From UBA4416 sp040387555 (lineage in GTDB: Bacteria > Bacteroidota > Bacteroidia > B-17B0 > Aurantibacillaceae), in the NCBI GenBank assembly GCA_040387555.1, contig JAZKDO010000002.1:204557-268556 (forward strand): a DNA stretch of 64,000 bases, in the 5' to 3' direction. Both the position numbers and the translations under genes were made by a program. The notes below the pieces were generated by a model, which saw nothing but the letters and a program-made list of their open reading frames with translations, did no database searches and was not told the origin of the DNA. Every line of letters starts with the position of its first letter. Positions within the stretch are counted from its first letter, which is position 1. Below are positions 8,455 to 17,233 of this stretch, in pieces.

Positions 8455-9054
8455 TTAATCTGTGATAGTTGAGTGTTTAATTTCGGGATTTAATAATGCA
8501 GGCAGAACTCCTGAGTTTAATTGTTTTACCAGACTTTCACATGCCGGCAAAGACTGATAAAAAAGCTCCATGTGTTTACGAATCATTTGTGTATTAATTT
8601 TTAATTCTTCAATAATCTTTTCCGATTGTTTTTTTTCTTCGTTGATGAACTCTACCGCGTCTTCTTCATCAATACTTCCCGTTTTAAGGTCATGTGATAA
8701 AGACTGCAATTGGTCCACAGAAAGTTCCGCTTCGTTTAACAAGGATGACCGTATGGCCATATAATCTCTGAGACCATTTTCCACAGATTGAAAATTGAGT
8801 AAATTTTCAGCAACCGTTTTTGGAACGGTGTCTTTCAAATGGCTGTTTAAAAACTGAGAGTAGGTGTATTGTTTAGAATATGCTTTTACGCAGTCTGCAC
8901 TGTCAATGGTTTTGAAATTAGTAACAGCTTGTTGCATGACTACTTTCAGGCTATCCAGTTCTTTTACGTATTTTTCATAGGCATGTGTATTCCGACACGA
9001 TGAAAAAGTAAGTGTCAGAATCGGAACAATAGCTAATAAAAATAAGACCCTCAT
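8455..9054 (-). CDS. Lipoprotein of unknown function
   Basis: This 199-residue protein begins with a lipoprotein signal (MRVLFLLAIVPILTLTFSSC, lipid Cys at about 20). The rest is almost wholly alpha-helical and rich in Leu, Glu and Lys, with coiled-coil character (for example EDAVEFINEEKKQSEKIIEELKI). I recognise no family. It is the promoter-proximal gene of a two-gene operon with the TPR protein, so both may belong to one envelope complex. Confidence 0.72.
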   Translation of the reverse strand: MRVLFLLAIVPILTLTFSSCRNTHAYEKYVKELDSLKVVMQQAVTNFKTIDSADCVKAYSKQYTYSQFLNSHLKDTVPKTVAENLLNFQSVENGLRDYMAIRSSLLNEAELSVDQLQSLSHDLKTGSIDEEDAVEFINEEKKQSEKIIEELKINTQMIRKHMELFYQSLPACESLVKQLNSGVLPALLNPEIKHSTITD

Positions 9055-9070
9055 GTATATCTGTAAAAAT

Positions 9071-9100
9071 CAAATTTAAGTTTAATTGCTCAATAACAAA
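9071..9100 (-). promoter_or_regulatory. Bacteroidota promoter of the lipoprotein/TPR operon
   Basis: Minus-strand TTTG at 9100-9097 and a perfect TAAATTTG at 9078-9071, separated by 18 bases. It lies 17 bases before the ATG at 9054, which implies a very short leader. Confidence 0.6.
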
Positions 9101-9229
9101 AGAAGATGTGTTATTTAAAAGTCCTAAAAAGTATTAAAACAAATAGTGCTTCAAACACCCTCTATCCGAATTCAAAATCATTAAAACAAAATCGGCTCAT
9201 TGTAAATGATTATCATATATATTTACAGG

Positions 9230-10474
9230 ATGGTACTAACTCTTTTAAAAGAAAGCATTGTATTTGCCTGGGGCGCTTTGGTGGCAAATAAGCTACGCAC
9301 CTTTTTGAGTTTGCTTGGGATTACAATTGGAATTTTTGCCATTATCACAGTGTTTACAATAGTTGACAGTTTAGAGCGCAACATTCGCGGAAGTGTACAA
9401 AGTCTTGGCGACAATGTGGTGTTTGTTATGAAATGGCCCTGGACTTTTGGACCTGATTATCCATGGTGGAAGTACATGAACCGCCCCGTGCCAGAGTACA
9501 GTGAGCTTGCAGAAGTTGAGCGTAAAGCAAAAAGTGTAGAAGCGGTTGGATTCCGAATAGGATCTCGAAGAATTTTGAGGCATAATAATAATACTATTGA
9601 AAACGGATTGGTTTCAGGTTGGTCTTATGGATACGGACAAGTAAAAGCTTTTGATATTGTTGATGGACGTTATTTCAGAGAAGATGAAGCCGAAGGTGGT
9701 TACAATGTGGTAATCTTAGGATATACCCTGGCGGATGGTTTGTTTCCGAATAACGAATATCCCATTGGAAAAAGCATTAAAGTAGCGGGGAGAAATTGCA
9801 AAGTCATAGGCCTTTTTAAAAAAGAAGGTGAAAGTATGCTTGGCAATAGTATGGATAACCAGGCGGTGGTGCCGTATAATTTTGCAAGATTGTTCATGGA
9901 TGTTAAATCTGAAAACAGTGATCCGTTTATTGCTGCGAAAGCAAAGCAGGGCGTTACTAATGATCAGCTAAAAGAAGAGCTCACCGGAATTATGAGAAGC
10001 ATTCGAGGTTTAAAGCCTTTGGCGGATGATAATTTTGCATTGAATGAAACCAATTTATTAAGTAAGAACTTTGATGGCTTATTTGATATTGTTGGAATAG
10101 CTGGCGCCATTATTGGGGGTTTTTCTATATTGGTAGGTGGTTTCGGTATTGCCAACATCATGTTCGTTTCAGTACGGGAGCGAACAAACCTGATTGGCAT
10201 ACAGAAATCTTTAGGAGCAAAAAATTATTTTATCCTGGCGCAATTCTTATTCGAAGCGGTGTTTTTATCTTTAATTGGAGGCATCATAGGACTCTTACTC
10301 ATTTATATTCTCACCTTTGCGGCTGATGGGGTAATTGATATGGAAATCACTTTAACCCGTTCCAATATTATTTTAGGATTAACCATATCGGTTTTGATTG
10401 GTATCATCAGCGGATTTATTCCTGCCTATGGCGCCTCTCAGTTAGATCCTGTGGAAGCTATCCGTACAAATTAA
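9230..10474 (+). CDS. ABC transporter permease, MacB/FtsX type
   Basis: This protein has about 414 residues from ATG 9230. An in-frame ATG at 9206 is less likely, because homologues begin at the MVLTLLKES segment. An N-terminal membrane helix (NKLRTFLSLLGITIGIFAIITVFTIV) is followed by a MacB-like periplasmic core (about 55-265). An FtsX domain follows, with three helices near 275-305, 330-360 and 375-400 and the signature FGIANIMFVSVRERTNLIGIQKSLGA. The end GASQLDPVEAIRTN is classic for the family. MacB/LolC/FtsX-type permeases work with a separate ATPase in efflux, lipoprotein release or mechanotransmission. No ATPase gene is adjacent, so its partner must be encoded elsewhere. Confidence 0.87.
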   Translation: MVLTLLKESIVFAWGALVANKLRTFLSLLGITIGIFAIITVFTIVDSLERNIRGSVQSLGDNVVFVMKWPWTFGPDYPWWKYMNRPVPEYSELAEVERKAKSVEAVGFRIGSRRILRHNNNTIENGLVSGWSYGYGQVKAFDIVDGRYFREDEAEGGYNVVILGYTLADGLFPNNEYPIGKSIKVAGRNCKVIGLFKKEGESMLGNSMDNQAVVPYNFARLFMDVKSENSDPFIAAKAKQGVTNDQLKEELTGIMRSIRGLKPLADDNFALNETNLLSKNFDGLFDIVGIAGAIIGGFSILVGGFGIANIMFVSVRERTNLIGIQKSLGAKNYFILAQFLFEAVFLSLIGGIIGLLLIYILTFAADGVIDMEITLTRSNIILGLTISVLIGIISGFIPAYGASQLDPVEAIRTN

Positions 10475-10487
10475 TTTACCAAACGAA

Positions 10488-10835
10488 ATGGCACAAATAG
10501 CCCGACCAAAAACCATCTCTGTCATCACTGTAATTGCTATTGTATTGATTCTATTGGCTTTTCCCATGTTATTCATGCCATCTATTAAACGTATGGGAGA
10601 TTTTGTTCCAATGATACTCGGAATCATTATCACCTTGCAGTTCGTTTCCCTTATTGGTGTTTGGCATATGAAACAATGGGGAGTTCAATTATTCATCATT
10701 ATGTTTTGCATCAGGATACTAACTTTTATGTATTTAGACCTGTATGGATTTCGTTTCTTTTTCAGCATCTTCTATTCAGTGTTATTTATCATTTTCTTTA
10801 TGATCCATTACCGGAAAATGGATCGGAATCTTTAA
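10488..10835 (+). CDS. Small four-helix membrane protein of unknown function
   Basis: This 115-residue protein is almost entirely hydrophobic. Helices lie at about 11-27 (VITVIAIVLILLAFPMLF), 38-58 (MILGIIITLQFVSLIGVWHM), 64-85 and 90-107. The ends are basic (MAQIARPKT and HYRKMDRNL). I recognise no family. It follows the FtsX-type permease by 13 bases and probably shares its transcript. Confidence 0.65.
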   Translation: MAQIARPKTISVITVIAIVLILLAFPMLFMPSIKRMGDFVPMILGIIITLQFVSLIGVWHMKQWGVQLFIIMFCIRILTFMYLDLYGFRFFFSIFYSVLFIIFFMIHYRKMDRNL

Positions 10836-10875
10836 CGTGATTACGTTTGAAGATTTCTTTGTTTTATCATAACAC

Positions 10876-10906
10876 TTTGTAAAACTCCTTTAAACATTTA
10901 TCTTTG
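10876..10906 (+). promoter_or_regulatory. Bacteroidota promoter of the zinc-ribbon coiled-coil gene
   Basis: TTTG at 10876-10879, 19 bases, then a perfect TATCTTTG at 10899-10906. It lies 18 bases before the ATG at 10925. Confidence 0.68.
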
Positions 10907-10924
10907 AAAAAAGATTAAATCGTC

Positions 10925-11545
10925 ATGGAGCAGAACCTTAAACCCGAAGAACGTGAATTAGTAAAATTGGTGCAATATTTTAAAAGACGTGCACAGGTAT
11001 TGATTACGGAAGATAAACTCGATGATGAATACCGACAGATGCTTGAAACCTGCGATAAATTAAGCGAGCAACTTTTTCTTCATGCAAAAAACAGGGAGAC
11101 CATTCTTTCAGAACGGGAACAATTGGAGGCAATGATCAAAGACAATGCGAAATGTCCAAAATGCAGCAGCAATGAAATGCTTAAAGTCATTGGTTTTGAA
11201 ACAAGTGCGCAGGGCTGGAAAAGCAACAAATACAAATGCCGCCGGTGTAATATTGCTTTTGTTTGGAATGCGCCTAATAATCCCTGGGATATGATCCCAT
11301 ATGTAGAAAAATTCATCTACGATACCGAAGAAAAAATGGCAGAACTTGATTCCTCTGATGAAAGCATTGAAGCAACTAAGGTAGGATTAGAAGCCATGAA
11401 AGCGAATGTTGCTAAATTAAAACCTGTAACAGAAGCATCAGATCTGGATATGAAAGATCTTGAGGAGCGAGAATTGCAAATGGCAGATATGGTGCACAAG
11501 TTTAAAAAGCACCTGATGATCGAAAAGATCAAGATGGAAGACTAA
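10925..11545 (+). CDS. Coiled-coil protein with a central zinc ribbon
   Basis: This 206-residue cytoplasmic protein has three parts. An N-terminal helical region (1-75) is rich in Glu and Lys. A four-Cys zinc ribbon (about 77-115) reads CPKC, then YKCRRC, and ends in the aromatic 'FVWNAPNNPWDM'. A C-terminal helical region (120-206) carries long heptad-like stretches. The Cys pairs are spaced as in zinc-ribbon nucleic-acid or protein adaptors, but I recognise no named family. It has its own promoter and no close operon partner. Confidence 0.75.
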   Translation: MEQNLKPEERELVKLVQYFKRRAQVLITEDKLDDEYRQMLETCDKLSEQLFLHAKNRETILSEREQLEAMIKDNAKCPKCSSNEMLKVIGFETSAQGWKSNKYKCRRCNIAFVWNAPNNPWDMIPYVEKFIYDTEEKMAELDSSDESIEATKVGLEAMKANVAKLKPVTEASDLDMKDLEERELQMADMVHKFKKHLMIEKIKMED

Positions 11546-11658
11546 ATCCAAAAACAAAAATTTTTCTCCATTACTTTCCTGGTTTATGAATTAAGTCCAC
11601 TGTTATTTAGTGTTGGCATCACTCATTCTTATAACAATTAATTTATTTTCAATTTTTC

Positions 11659-11689
11659 TTGCAAAGAATTGAAATTTAAATTAACTTTG
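11659..11689 (+). promoter_or_regulatory. Bacteroidota promoter of the small membrane-protein pair
   Basis: TTG at 11659-11661, 20 bases, then a perfect TAACTTTG at 11682-11689. The predicted leader to the ATG at 11748 is about 50 bases and A/T-rich. Confidence 0.65.
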
Positions 11690-11747
11690 TATCTCAAAGT
11701 ACTTTTTAATATTGGATCAACTATAACAACTTAAAACTTAATTTATT

Positions 11748-12077
11748 ATGACACAAGAAAACAACGTCCACCACTTTCATGCTTACTCATTGGTTAAGCC
11801 GATGTTAATCGGAGCAGGCATAGGCCTAATACTCATCTCCTTTTTTGTATTTGGAGTTGATGCACCTAACCCAGCCTGGCCAAAATATTGGATGATCAGG
11901 CCTTTACTGATTTGTCCGTTAGCAGGAGCCACCGGTGGGGCATTTTACTCTTTTATGGATTATCAAAGCACTCGTGGTTTTAACAGAACCATAGCCATTC
12001 TCCTAAGCCTGGTGGTTTATATAATTGGTTTATGGATGGGCATCGTCCTTGGTTTGGCCGGCACTATGTGGCATTAA
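11748..12077 (+). CDS. Small membrane protein (homologues often labelled 'potassium transporter KefB')
   Basis: This 109-residue protein has three hydrophobic helices at about 18-37 (PMLIGAGIGLILISFFVFGV), 52-71 (PLLICPLAGATGGAFYSFMD) and 82-106 (IAILLSLVVYIIGLWMGIVLG). From memory, similar Bacteroidota proteins carry the name KefB. The protein is far too short to be a KefB antiporter and has no TrkA-N domain, so I treat that name as unreliable. Function unknown. It is followed 28 bases later by another small membrane protein on the same transcript. Confidence 0.72.
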   Translation: MTQENNVHHFHAYSLVKPMLIGAGIGLILISFFVFGVDAPNPAWPKYWMIRPLLICPLAGATGGAFYSFMDYQSTRGFNRTIAILLSLVVYIIGLWMGIVLGLAGTMWH

Positions 12078-12105
12078 AAAAATATTTACAACTAAAATTT
12101 AAAAT

Positions 12106-12384
12106 ATGAATCGTCCATCACCATTCATTAATATCATCCCGTGGGTCTTTGGCCTGTTAGTTTTCTTAATTGGGATACTGAATATTATTTTGGTACACCC
12201 TGTGCCGGGAATTATATATATTGTTTTGTCTTCTATTTATATACCTCCGGTTAATTCCATGATTAGTAAAAAAATAGGGTTCACTATCCCAACCATTATA
12301 AAAATAATTTTGGGCATTGTCATAATCATGTTCACCTTAGGAGTAAGTGATTTAGGTGATATGATGGACAAATGGATGTCCTGA
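12106..12384 (+). CDS. Small three-helix membrane protein of unknown function
   Basis: This 92-residue hydrophobic protein has helices at about 8-28 (NIIPWVFGLLVFLIGILNIIL), 32-50 (PGIIYIVLSSIYIPPVNSM) and 60-80 (IPTIIKIILGIVIIMFTLGV). I recognise no family. It sits just downstream of the previous small membrane protein, shares its promoter, and may form a complex with it. Confidence 0.65.
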   Translation: MNRPSPFINIIPWVFGLLVFLIGILNIILVHPVPGIIYIVLSSIYIPPVNSMISKKIGFTIPTIIKIILGIVIIMFTLGVSDLGDMMDKWMS

Positions 12385-12741
12385 TTCTTTCTCTAAGGAG
12401 TCGTATAAAATTTGATGGATGTTCTAGCACTTAAATCTAATTCATCTCATATCTCTGTTTGCATTCTGTATCTGTTTAATAATTGACGTTATTCGCGAAA
12501 CAGGTAAGACCAATTTTCTCAACCTTATATCTCTCACGAAATCAAGGATTTATACTTCTCTTACATTCTTCTTTTTTAAAAACTACTATTTCATCGATTC
12601 ATCGTATCTAAAAGTTAATTAGTCTGAAAATGCTATTTGACTGTCAAATTGTTTTGTTTTATTCAAAAATTTAATTATATCTTTATATAGAATTGACCAC
12701 TACATTCACTCAATAAAACATACATTTTAATCAATAAAAAC
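12385..12741. other. Intergenic region upstream of recQ, no gene seen
   Basis: These 357 A/T-rich bases carry no credible open frame, tRNA or clear hairpin terminator. The only signal is a possible recQ promoter near the right end (12653-12685). Confidence 0.6.
12652..12685 (+). promoter_or_regulatory. Possible recQ promoter
   Basis: TTTTG at 12652-12656 and TATCTTTA at 12678-12685 (one mismatch to TAnnTTTG), about 22 bases apart. It is 57 bases upstream of the recQ ATG. The spacing is at the long end of the accepted range. Confidence 0.35.
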
Positions 12742-14949
12742 ATGGTTGCAGAAGTTGAAACCCATAATTTAGTAGAACCGTTAAAGGCTTTTTTTGGCTT
12801 TGGTGGTTTTAAAGGAAATCAGGAAGCTATTATCAATAATATATTAAACAAGCAGGATACTTTTGTTATCATGCCCACAGGTGGAGGAAAATCACTTTGT
12901 TATCAGTTGCCAGCTATTATGAGCGAGGGAACTGCTATTATCGTTTCACCGTTAATTGCTTTAATGAAGAATCAGGTTGACGCTATTCGTGGTTTCAGCA
13001 ATGAAACCGGCATTGCGCATTTTTTAAACTCATCGTTAAATAAGTCAGAAATAGCCACTGTTAAGAAAGATGTACTTTCCGGGAAAACGAAGTTACTATA
13101 TGTTGCTCCTGAAACTTTAAATAAGGAAGACAATATTGAGTTTTTCTCTGAATTTAAAATTTCCTTCTTTGCTATCGACGAGGCGCATTGTATCTCAGAA
13201 TGGGGACATGATTTCCGCCCTGAATACAGAAGATTGCGTCCAATCATCGATAAATTAGGTTCTGTGCCTGTAATGGCTTTAACAGCAACAGCTACTCCTA
13301 AAGTTCAACAGGATATTCAAAAGAATTTAGGCATGCTGGAAGCCAGTTTGTTTAAATCTTCATTTAACCGAGATAATTTATATTATGAAGTTCGCGCCAA
13401 GCAAGATGTAATTAAAGAGATCATTAAATATGCAAGGCAAAATGCTGGTAAATCAGGCATTATTTATTGTTTGAGCCGCAAAAAGGTAGAAGAAGTAGCT
13501 CAGGCGCTGATTGTAAATGGCGTTAAAGCGGCTCCGTATCATGCAGGTTTAGATGCAAAAGAGCGTGCTAAAACACAGGATGGCTTTTTAATGGAAGACA
13601 TTGATGTGATTGTGGCCACTATCGCCTTTGGAATGGGTATTGATAAGCCGGATGTGCGTTTTGTTATTCATCATGATATTCCAAAATCTTTGGAAGGGTA
13701 TTATCAGGAAACCGGACGTGCCGGCCGTGATGGAGGAGAAGGAAACTGTTTAACTTTCTATAGTTACGATGACATCATGAAACTGGAAAAGTTCATGAAG
13801 GATAAGCCGGTAAATGAGCAGGAAATAGGAAAACAAATGCTGTCGGAAACCGCATCGTTTGCTGAAACTTCTTCTTGTCGCCGTAAATTTATTCTTCATT
13901 ATTTTGGAGAAGAATTCAACGATGCCAAATGTAATGAGATGTGCGACAACTGCCGTCATCCAAAACAAAAATTTGAAGCTCAGGACGATCTAACGCTCGC
14001 TATTAAAGCTGTGAAAGAAAGTAAAGAAAAGCACAAGGTAAAAGATATCATTAATTTGTTGATTGGAAACTTAACTGCTACCGGAAAATCTTACAAGCAT
14101 AATGAATTGAAAACATGGGGCGAAGGAGTTGAGTCCGATAAGGATGATAAATTCTGGAATGCTGTGATGCGTCAGGCACTTGTAAATGGCTTCTTTTCAA
14201 AAGACATTGAAAATTACGGTTTAGTAAAAATAACTGAGAAAGGTAAAGAATTTTTAAAGAGTCCGTTTAGCATTAAGTTCACACGTGATAATGATTTCAG
14301 TAATGCTGAAAGTGATAACGATGATGATATTGTTGGTGGAAAAGGATCTCATAGTACTGATGAAGTTTTGTATGCTATGCTAAAAGACCTTACCAAAAAA
14401 GTGGCTAAACAAAATAATTTACCACCATATATTATTTTCCAGGAACCATCTTTAGAAGAAATGTCGATCAATTACCCGATCACCATGGAAGAAATGGCTA
14501 AGATCACGGGTGTTGGCATGGGTAAAGCTGCTAAATACGGTAAGGCGTTTCTAGAGGTCATTAAAAAGCATGTAGAAGAAAATGATATCGAGCGCCCGAG
14601 TGATATGGTCATTAAGTCCGTTGTAAATAAATCAGGACTAAAAGTATTTATCATTCAAAATATTGACCGAAAAGTAAGTTTGGAAGATATGGCTAAAAAC
14701 AAAAACCTGAAAATGAATGATCTGTTAACAGAGATTGAAACCATTGTTACTTCCGGAACAAAAGTAAATATCAATTATTACATAGATCAGGTAATTGATG
14801 AAGATAAAAAGGATGATATTTACGAATGCCTGAGAGAATCACAAACGGACGACATCGATGCTATTTTGAAAGAATTAGGCGAAGATGAATATAGTGAGGA
14901 AGAGGTGCGGTTAATGCGCATCAGGTTCATAAGTGAATTTGGAAACTAA
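12742..14949 (+). CDS. recQ: ATP-dependent DNA helicase RecQ
   Basis: This 735-residue superfamily-2 3'-5' helicase acts in recombination and replication-fork repair. Visible motifs are GFKGNQEAI (motif 0), Walker A TGGGKS (46-51), DEAH 146-149 followed by CISEWGHDFRPEYRRL (the RecQ aromatic-rich loop), ALTATATP (motif III), and GYYQETGRAGRDG (motif VI). An RQC zinc site follows (SCRRKFILHYFGE ... C..MCDNC, about 375-415), then a winged helix. An HRDC-like region (about 540-620, LKDLTKKVAKQNNLPPYIIF) and an extra C-terminal helix-turn-helix-like region of about 100 residues complete it. The longer form is usual in Bacteroidota. A strong terminator follows, so it is a single-gene unit. Confidence 0.95.
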   Translation: MVAEVETHNLVEPLKAFFGFGGFKGNQEAIINNILNKQDTFVIMPTGGGKSLCYQLPAIMSEGTAIIVSPLIALMKNQVDAIRGFSNETGIAHFLNSSLNKSEIATVKKDVLSGKTKLLYVAPETLNKEDNIEFFSEFKISFFAIDEAHCISEWGHDFRPEYRRLRPIIDKLGSVPVMALTATATPKVQQDIQKNLGMLEASLFKSSFNRDNLYYEVRAKQDVIKEIIKYARQNAGKSGIIYCLSRKKVEEVAQALIVNGVKAAPYHAGLDAKERAKTQDGFLMEDIDVIVATIAFGMGIDKPDVRFVIHHDIPKSLEGYYQETGRAGRDGGEGNCLTFYSYDDIMKLEKFMKDKPVNEQEIGKQMLSETASFAETSSCRRKFILHYFGEEFNDAKCNEMCDNCRHPKQKFEAQDDLTLAIKAVKESKEKHKVKDIINLLIGNLTATGKSYKHNELKTWGEGVESDKDDKFWNAVMRQALVNGFFSKDIENYGLVKITEKGKEFLKSPFSIKFTRDNDFSNAESDNDDDIVGGKGSHSTDEVLYAMLKDLTKKVAKQNNLPPYIIFQEPSLEEMSINYPITMEEMAKITGVGMGKAAKYGKAFLEVIKKHVEENDIERPSDMVIKSVVNKSGLKVFIIQNIDRKVSLEDMAKNKNLKMNDLLTEIETIVTSGTKVNINYYIDQVIDEDKKDDIYECLRESQTDDIDAILKELGEDEYSEEEVRLMRIRFISEFGN

Positions 14950-14964
14950 TTTTTAAATTTGATT

Positions 14965-15004
14965 GCAAAGAAGCCATCCGCTAACCAGCGGATGGCTTCT
15001 TTGC
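14965..15004 (+). terminator. Intrinsic terminator of recQ
   Basis: A perfect 18-bp inverted repeat (14965-14982 and 14987-15004, arms reading GCAAAGAAGCCATCCGCT and its complement) with loop AACC. It starts 15 bases after the recQ stop. The A-rich left and T-rich right ends make it potentially bidirectional. Confidence 0.85.
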
Positions 15005-15121
15005 TTTACTAAATTCTTTTCGTGTTCTTTTAAAGACTAAAACGATACAAAATATTTTAAAGTATTGATTATCAATTAGATATTATAAAACAAAAGAAGT
15101 TTCCTATGTTTAAATAAAGAT

Positions 15122-15129
15122 TAACTTTA
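15122..15129 (+). promoter_or_regulatory. Possible -7 element of the polysaccharide operon
   Basis: TAACTTTA matches the Bacteroidota -7 box in 7 of 8 positions and sits 17 bases before the ATG at 15146. I see no good TTTG at the proper distance, so this is weak. Confidence 0.3.
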
Positions 15130-15145
15130 TTGTCCCTTGTTTCAA

Positions 15146-17233
15146 ATGACCTTTTTCTGTAAAAAATGTAATATTATTGCTCTTTTAATGAGCCTGTTTC
15201 TCTTTCATGAGCGTATCATGGTTGCACAAAACAAGGATGAAATTGTCGCCTCTTATATCAAAAGTCTAACAGAAACATGGAATGAGGTTAATACCCGAAC
15301 TTTTTCCTCATTCATCATTGATTCAACGGCCACTTTAAAATCTGAGCCATTTAAAATAGAAAAAAAATCCTTAGTCGATAGTCGTACCCAAATACAATTG
15401 AGATTAAATCAATTACAACAAAGAATCAATAAAAAAGATGTTGGTTTGCATGCAACAATTAATTATCAGGAAAATTTTAATTCTCCAATTGTTGATCCTG
15501 AGGAAATTGTTGTGTTTAAAAGAAGAGCTATCGCAGGTATTGATTGGGATATTTTAAGCAATGGGTTTTATGAGAGCAGGTTGAGAAACAAAGTATTGCA
15601 ATTGAACTATGTAGCTCTTGAAAATAGTCATAAGATAGAAAAATTGAATGCCTTTCAAAATGCTCAAACCACACAAATCATTGTCTATTTTAATACTAAA
15701 AAAATTGAAATTTTAAATGCCCGGAAGAATCTGAATAACAAACAAACACCGGTCATCGAAAAATTGTGGGCCATTAAGCATATTACCAAAGATAATTATT
15801 TAAAAGCCATTCAAAACACCACTGATATTAATGCACAGTTTGCTGTTTATCAAAAATATAACCAAGTCAGGGAAAATAATAAAACCTTTGATTTTGAGTT
15901 ACCCATTCTTGATATTAATATTCAAAAGCTTTTACAAAAAGCACATATTTCTACGTTTGATTCAACAACAGTAGATGCAATTCGCCTTTCAAAATATCAA
16001 TCATCCTATTTGAAAGACGTTAGTTTAAAAGCATACACCCGATATAATTATTACGATGTGTATAATTCGTCGCAACCAAACCGGTCTTATGTTTCAGTGG
16101 GAATGAATTTATCAGTGCCGTTGGCATTTAATCAAAAAGATAAAAAGGATTTTTATCATTTGCAATATCAACTAACCAATTCAAAGGATGAAGTTGATTC
16201 GGTTGACTTTGAATCATCGATCCTGATCAAATATTATGAATACCAATACAAATTAAAGCAATTCAAAAACCTTTATCATAAACGTTTAGTATTTGAAGAA
16301 CTACTGAGAACCGAACGCGCCAAGCAACAATTGGATAATATGGAATTTAATCCAAATACTGCTTTGTTTATTTTGGATGATTATTGGAGCAATGCTATTG
16401 AACTGCTTGACTTGAAACAAGATTTGTATAAAATTATTTTAGAATTAAAAACAAAAATGCCTGGAGTTCAAATTCTGGACTACACAAGCCCTTTAAATTT
16501 ATCAAATCTGAATATTGCTTCGAGTAATCCTGCTTTTAAAGCAATTTACATATGGAGTGATGCTTTTAAAAACAACTTGCAAACCGTTATTAATGAGTAC
16601 TGTAAAGTTAATGAGTTTAATCCCTTATTGATTTCGTACAATCCCGGAAAAGGATATGTGTTGCAAATTTCTGATTTTATTTCCAAAAACCATACCGCCG
16701 CGGTTCACTTAATGATTGGAAGTAATAAGTTGTTGCAGACCGGTATTACCGGTTTCCTGGACACCTTAAAAACCAACATAAATCTTTCTCAGATCAGAGG
16801 CATACATCTCGATATTGAACCACATACTTTTCCTGATTTTAAAGAAAACAAAGAACAGTATTTTAAAAAATACATTGAATTGTTAAAGCAAGCTAAACAA
16901 TTTACAAATAACAATCATCTGGAGTTATCTGTTTCTATTCCTTTAAATTATCCTGAAGAAATTTTAATAGAATTAAATACGCTTTGCAATTATGTTTATT
17001 TAATGGCCTATGAAAACGTGGATCCTGATTTTATTTCCAGGAAAACATTGGAGGAAAAAGCAATACTAAAAAGTAAATGTGTATTAGCATTAAGAACAAA
17101 AGATTTTGAGAATAGGAACAGCATGAATGAGTTGTTTAAGAAAACGGGTTTTGATAAGTCTGCATATCATGATTTAGATGACCTGATCAAATTCGACAAC
17201 CAAAGTATTAACGTGAAGGAAGGTAACAAGTAA
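15146..17233 (+). CDS. TolC-like outer-membrane channel fused to a GH18-like domain
   Basis: About 695 residues from ATG 15146; an in-frame TTG lies 9 bases upstream. A hydrophobic leader (about 8-28) is followed by two halves (about 40-250 and 260-445), each with long helices flanking amphipathic strands (VGLHATINYQENF, RSYVSVGMNLSVPLAF). This is the duplicated plan of TolC/OEP channels. The remaining ~230 residues look like a TIM barrel of the GH18 type. They contain GIHLDIEPH near 551 (a D-x-E with a following aromatic/His), LELSVSIPLNY, NYVYLMAYENVD and a closing CVLALR strand. GH18-like barrels occur in polysaccharide export modules such as PgaB, but fusion to the channel itself is unusual. 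First gene of a four-gene operon; its TAA overlaps the next ATG. The channel call is fairly firm; the barrel's catalytic competence is uncertain. Confidence 0.72.
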   Translation: MTFFCKKCNIIALLMSLFLFHERIMVAQNKDEIVASYIKSLTETWNEVNTRTFSSFIIDSTATLKSEPFKIEKKSLVDSRTQIQLRLNQLQQRINKKDVGLHATINYQENFNSPIVDPEEIVVFKRRAIAGIDWDILSNGFYESRLRNKVLQLNYVALENSHKIEKLNAFQNAQTTQIIVYFNTKKIEILNARKNLNNKQTPVIEKLWAIKHITKDNYLKAIQNTTDINAQFAVYQKYNQVRENNKTFDFELPILDINIQKLLQKAHISTFDSTTVDAIRLSKYQSSYLKDVSLKAYTRYNYYDVYNSSQPNRSYVSVGMNLSVPLAFNQKDKKDFYHLQYQLTNSKDEVDSVDFESSILIKYYEYQYKLKQFKNLYHKRLVFEELLRTERAKQQLDNMEFNPNTALFILDDYWSNAIELLDLKQDLYKIILELKTKMPGVQILDYTSPLNLSNLNIASSNPAFKAIYIWSDAFKNNLQTVINEYCKVNEFNPLLISYNPGKGYVLQISDFISKNHTAAVHLMIGSNKLLQTGITGFLDTLKTNINLSQIRGIHLDIEPHTFPDFKENKEQYFKKYIELLKQAKQFTNNNHLELSVSIPLNYPEEILIELNTLCNYVYLMAYENVDPDFISRKTLEEKAILKSKCVLALRTKDFENRNSMNELFKKTGFDKSAYHDLDDLIKFDNQSINVKEGNK

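Noticed and set aside
9106..9291. Plus-strand 61-residue open frame before the permease
   Set aside because: It overlaps the permease start in another frame and shows no coding signature.
11748..12077. KefB potassium antiporter
   Set aside because: The 109-residue protein is far too short and lacks the antiporter and TrkA-N domains; the name is probably a propagated mislabel.
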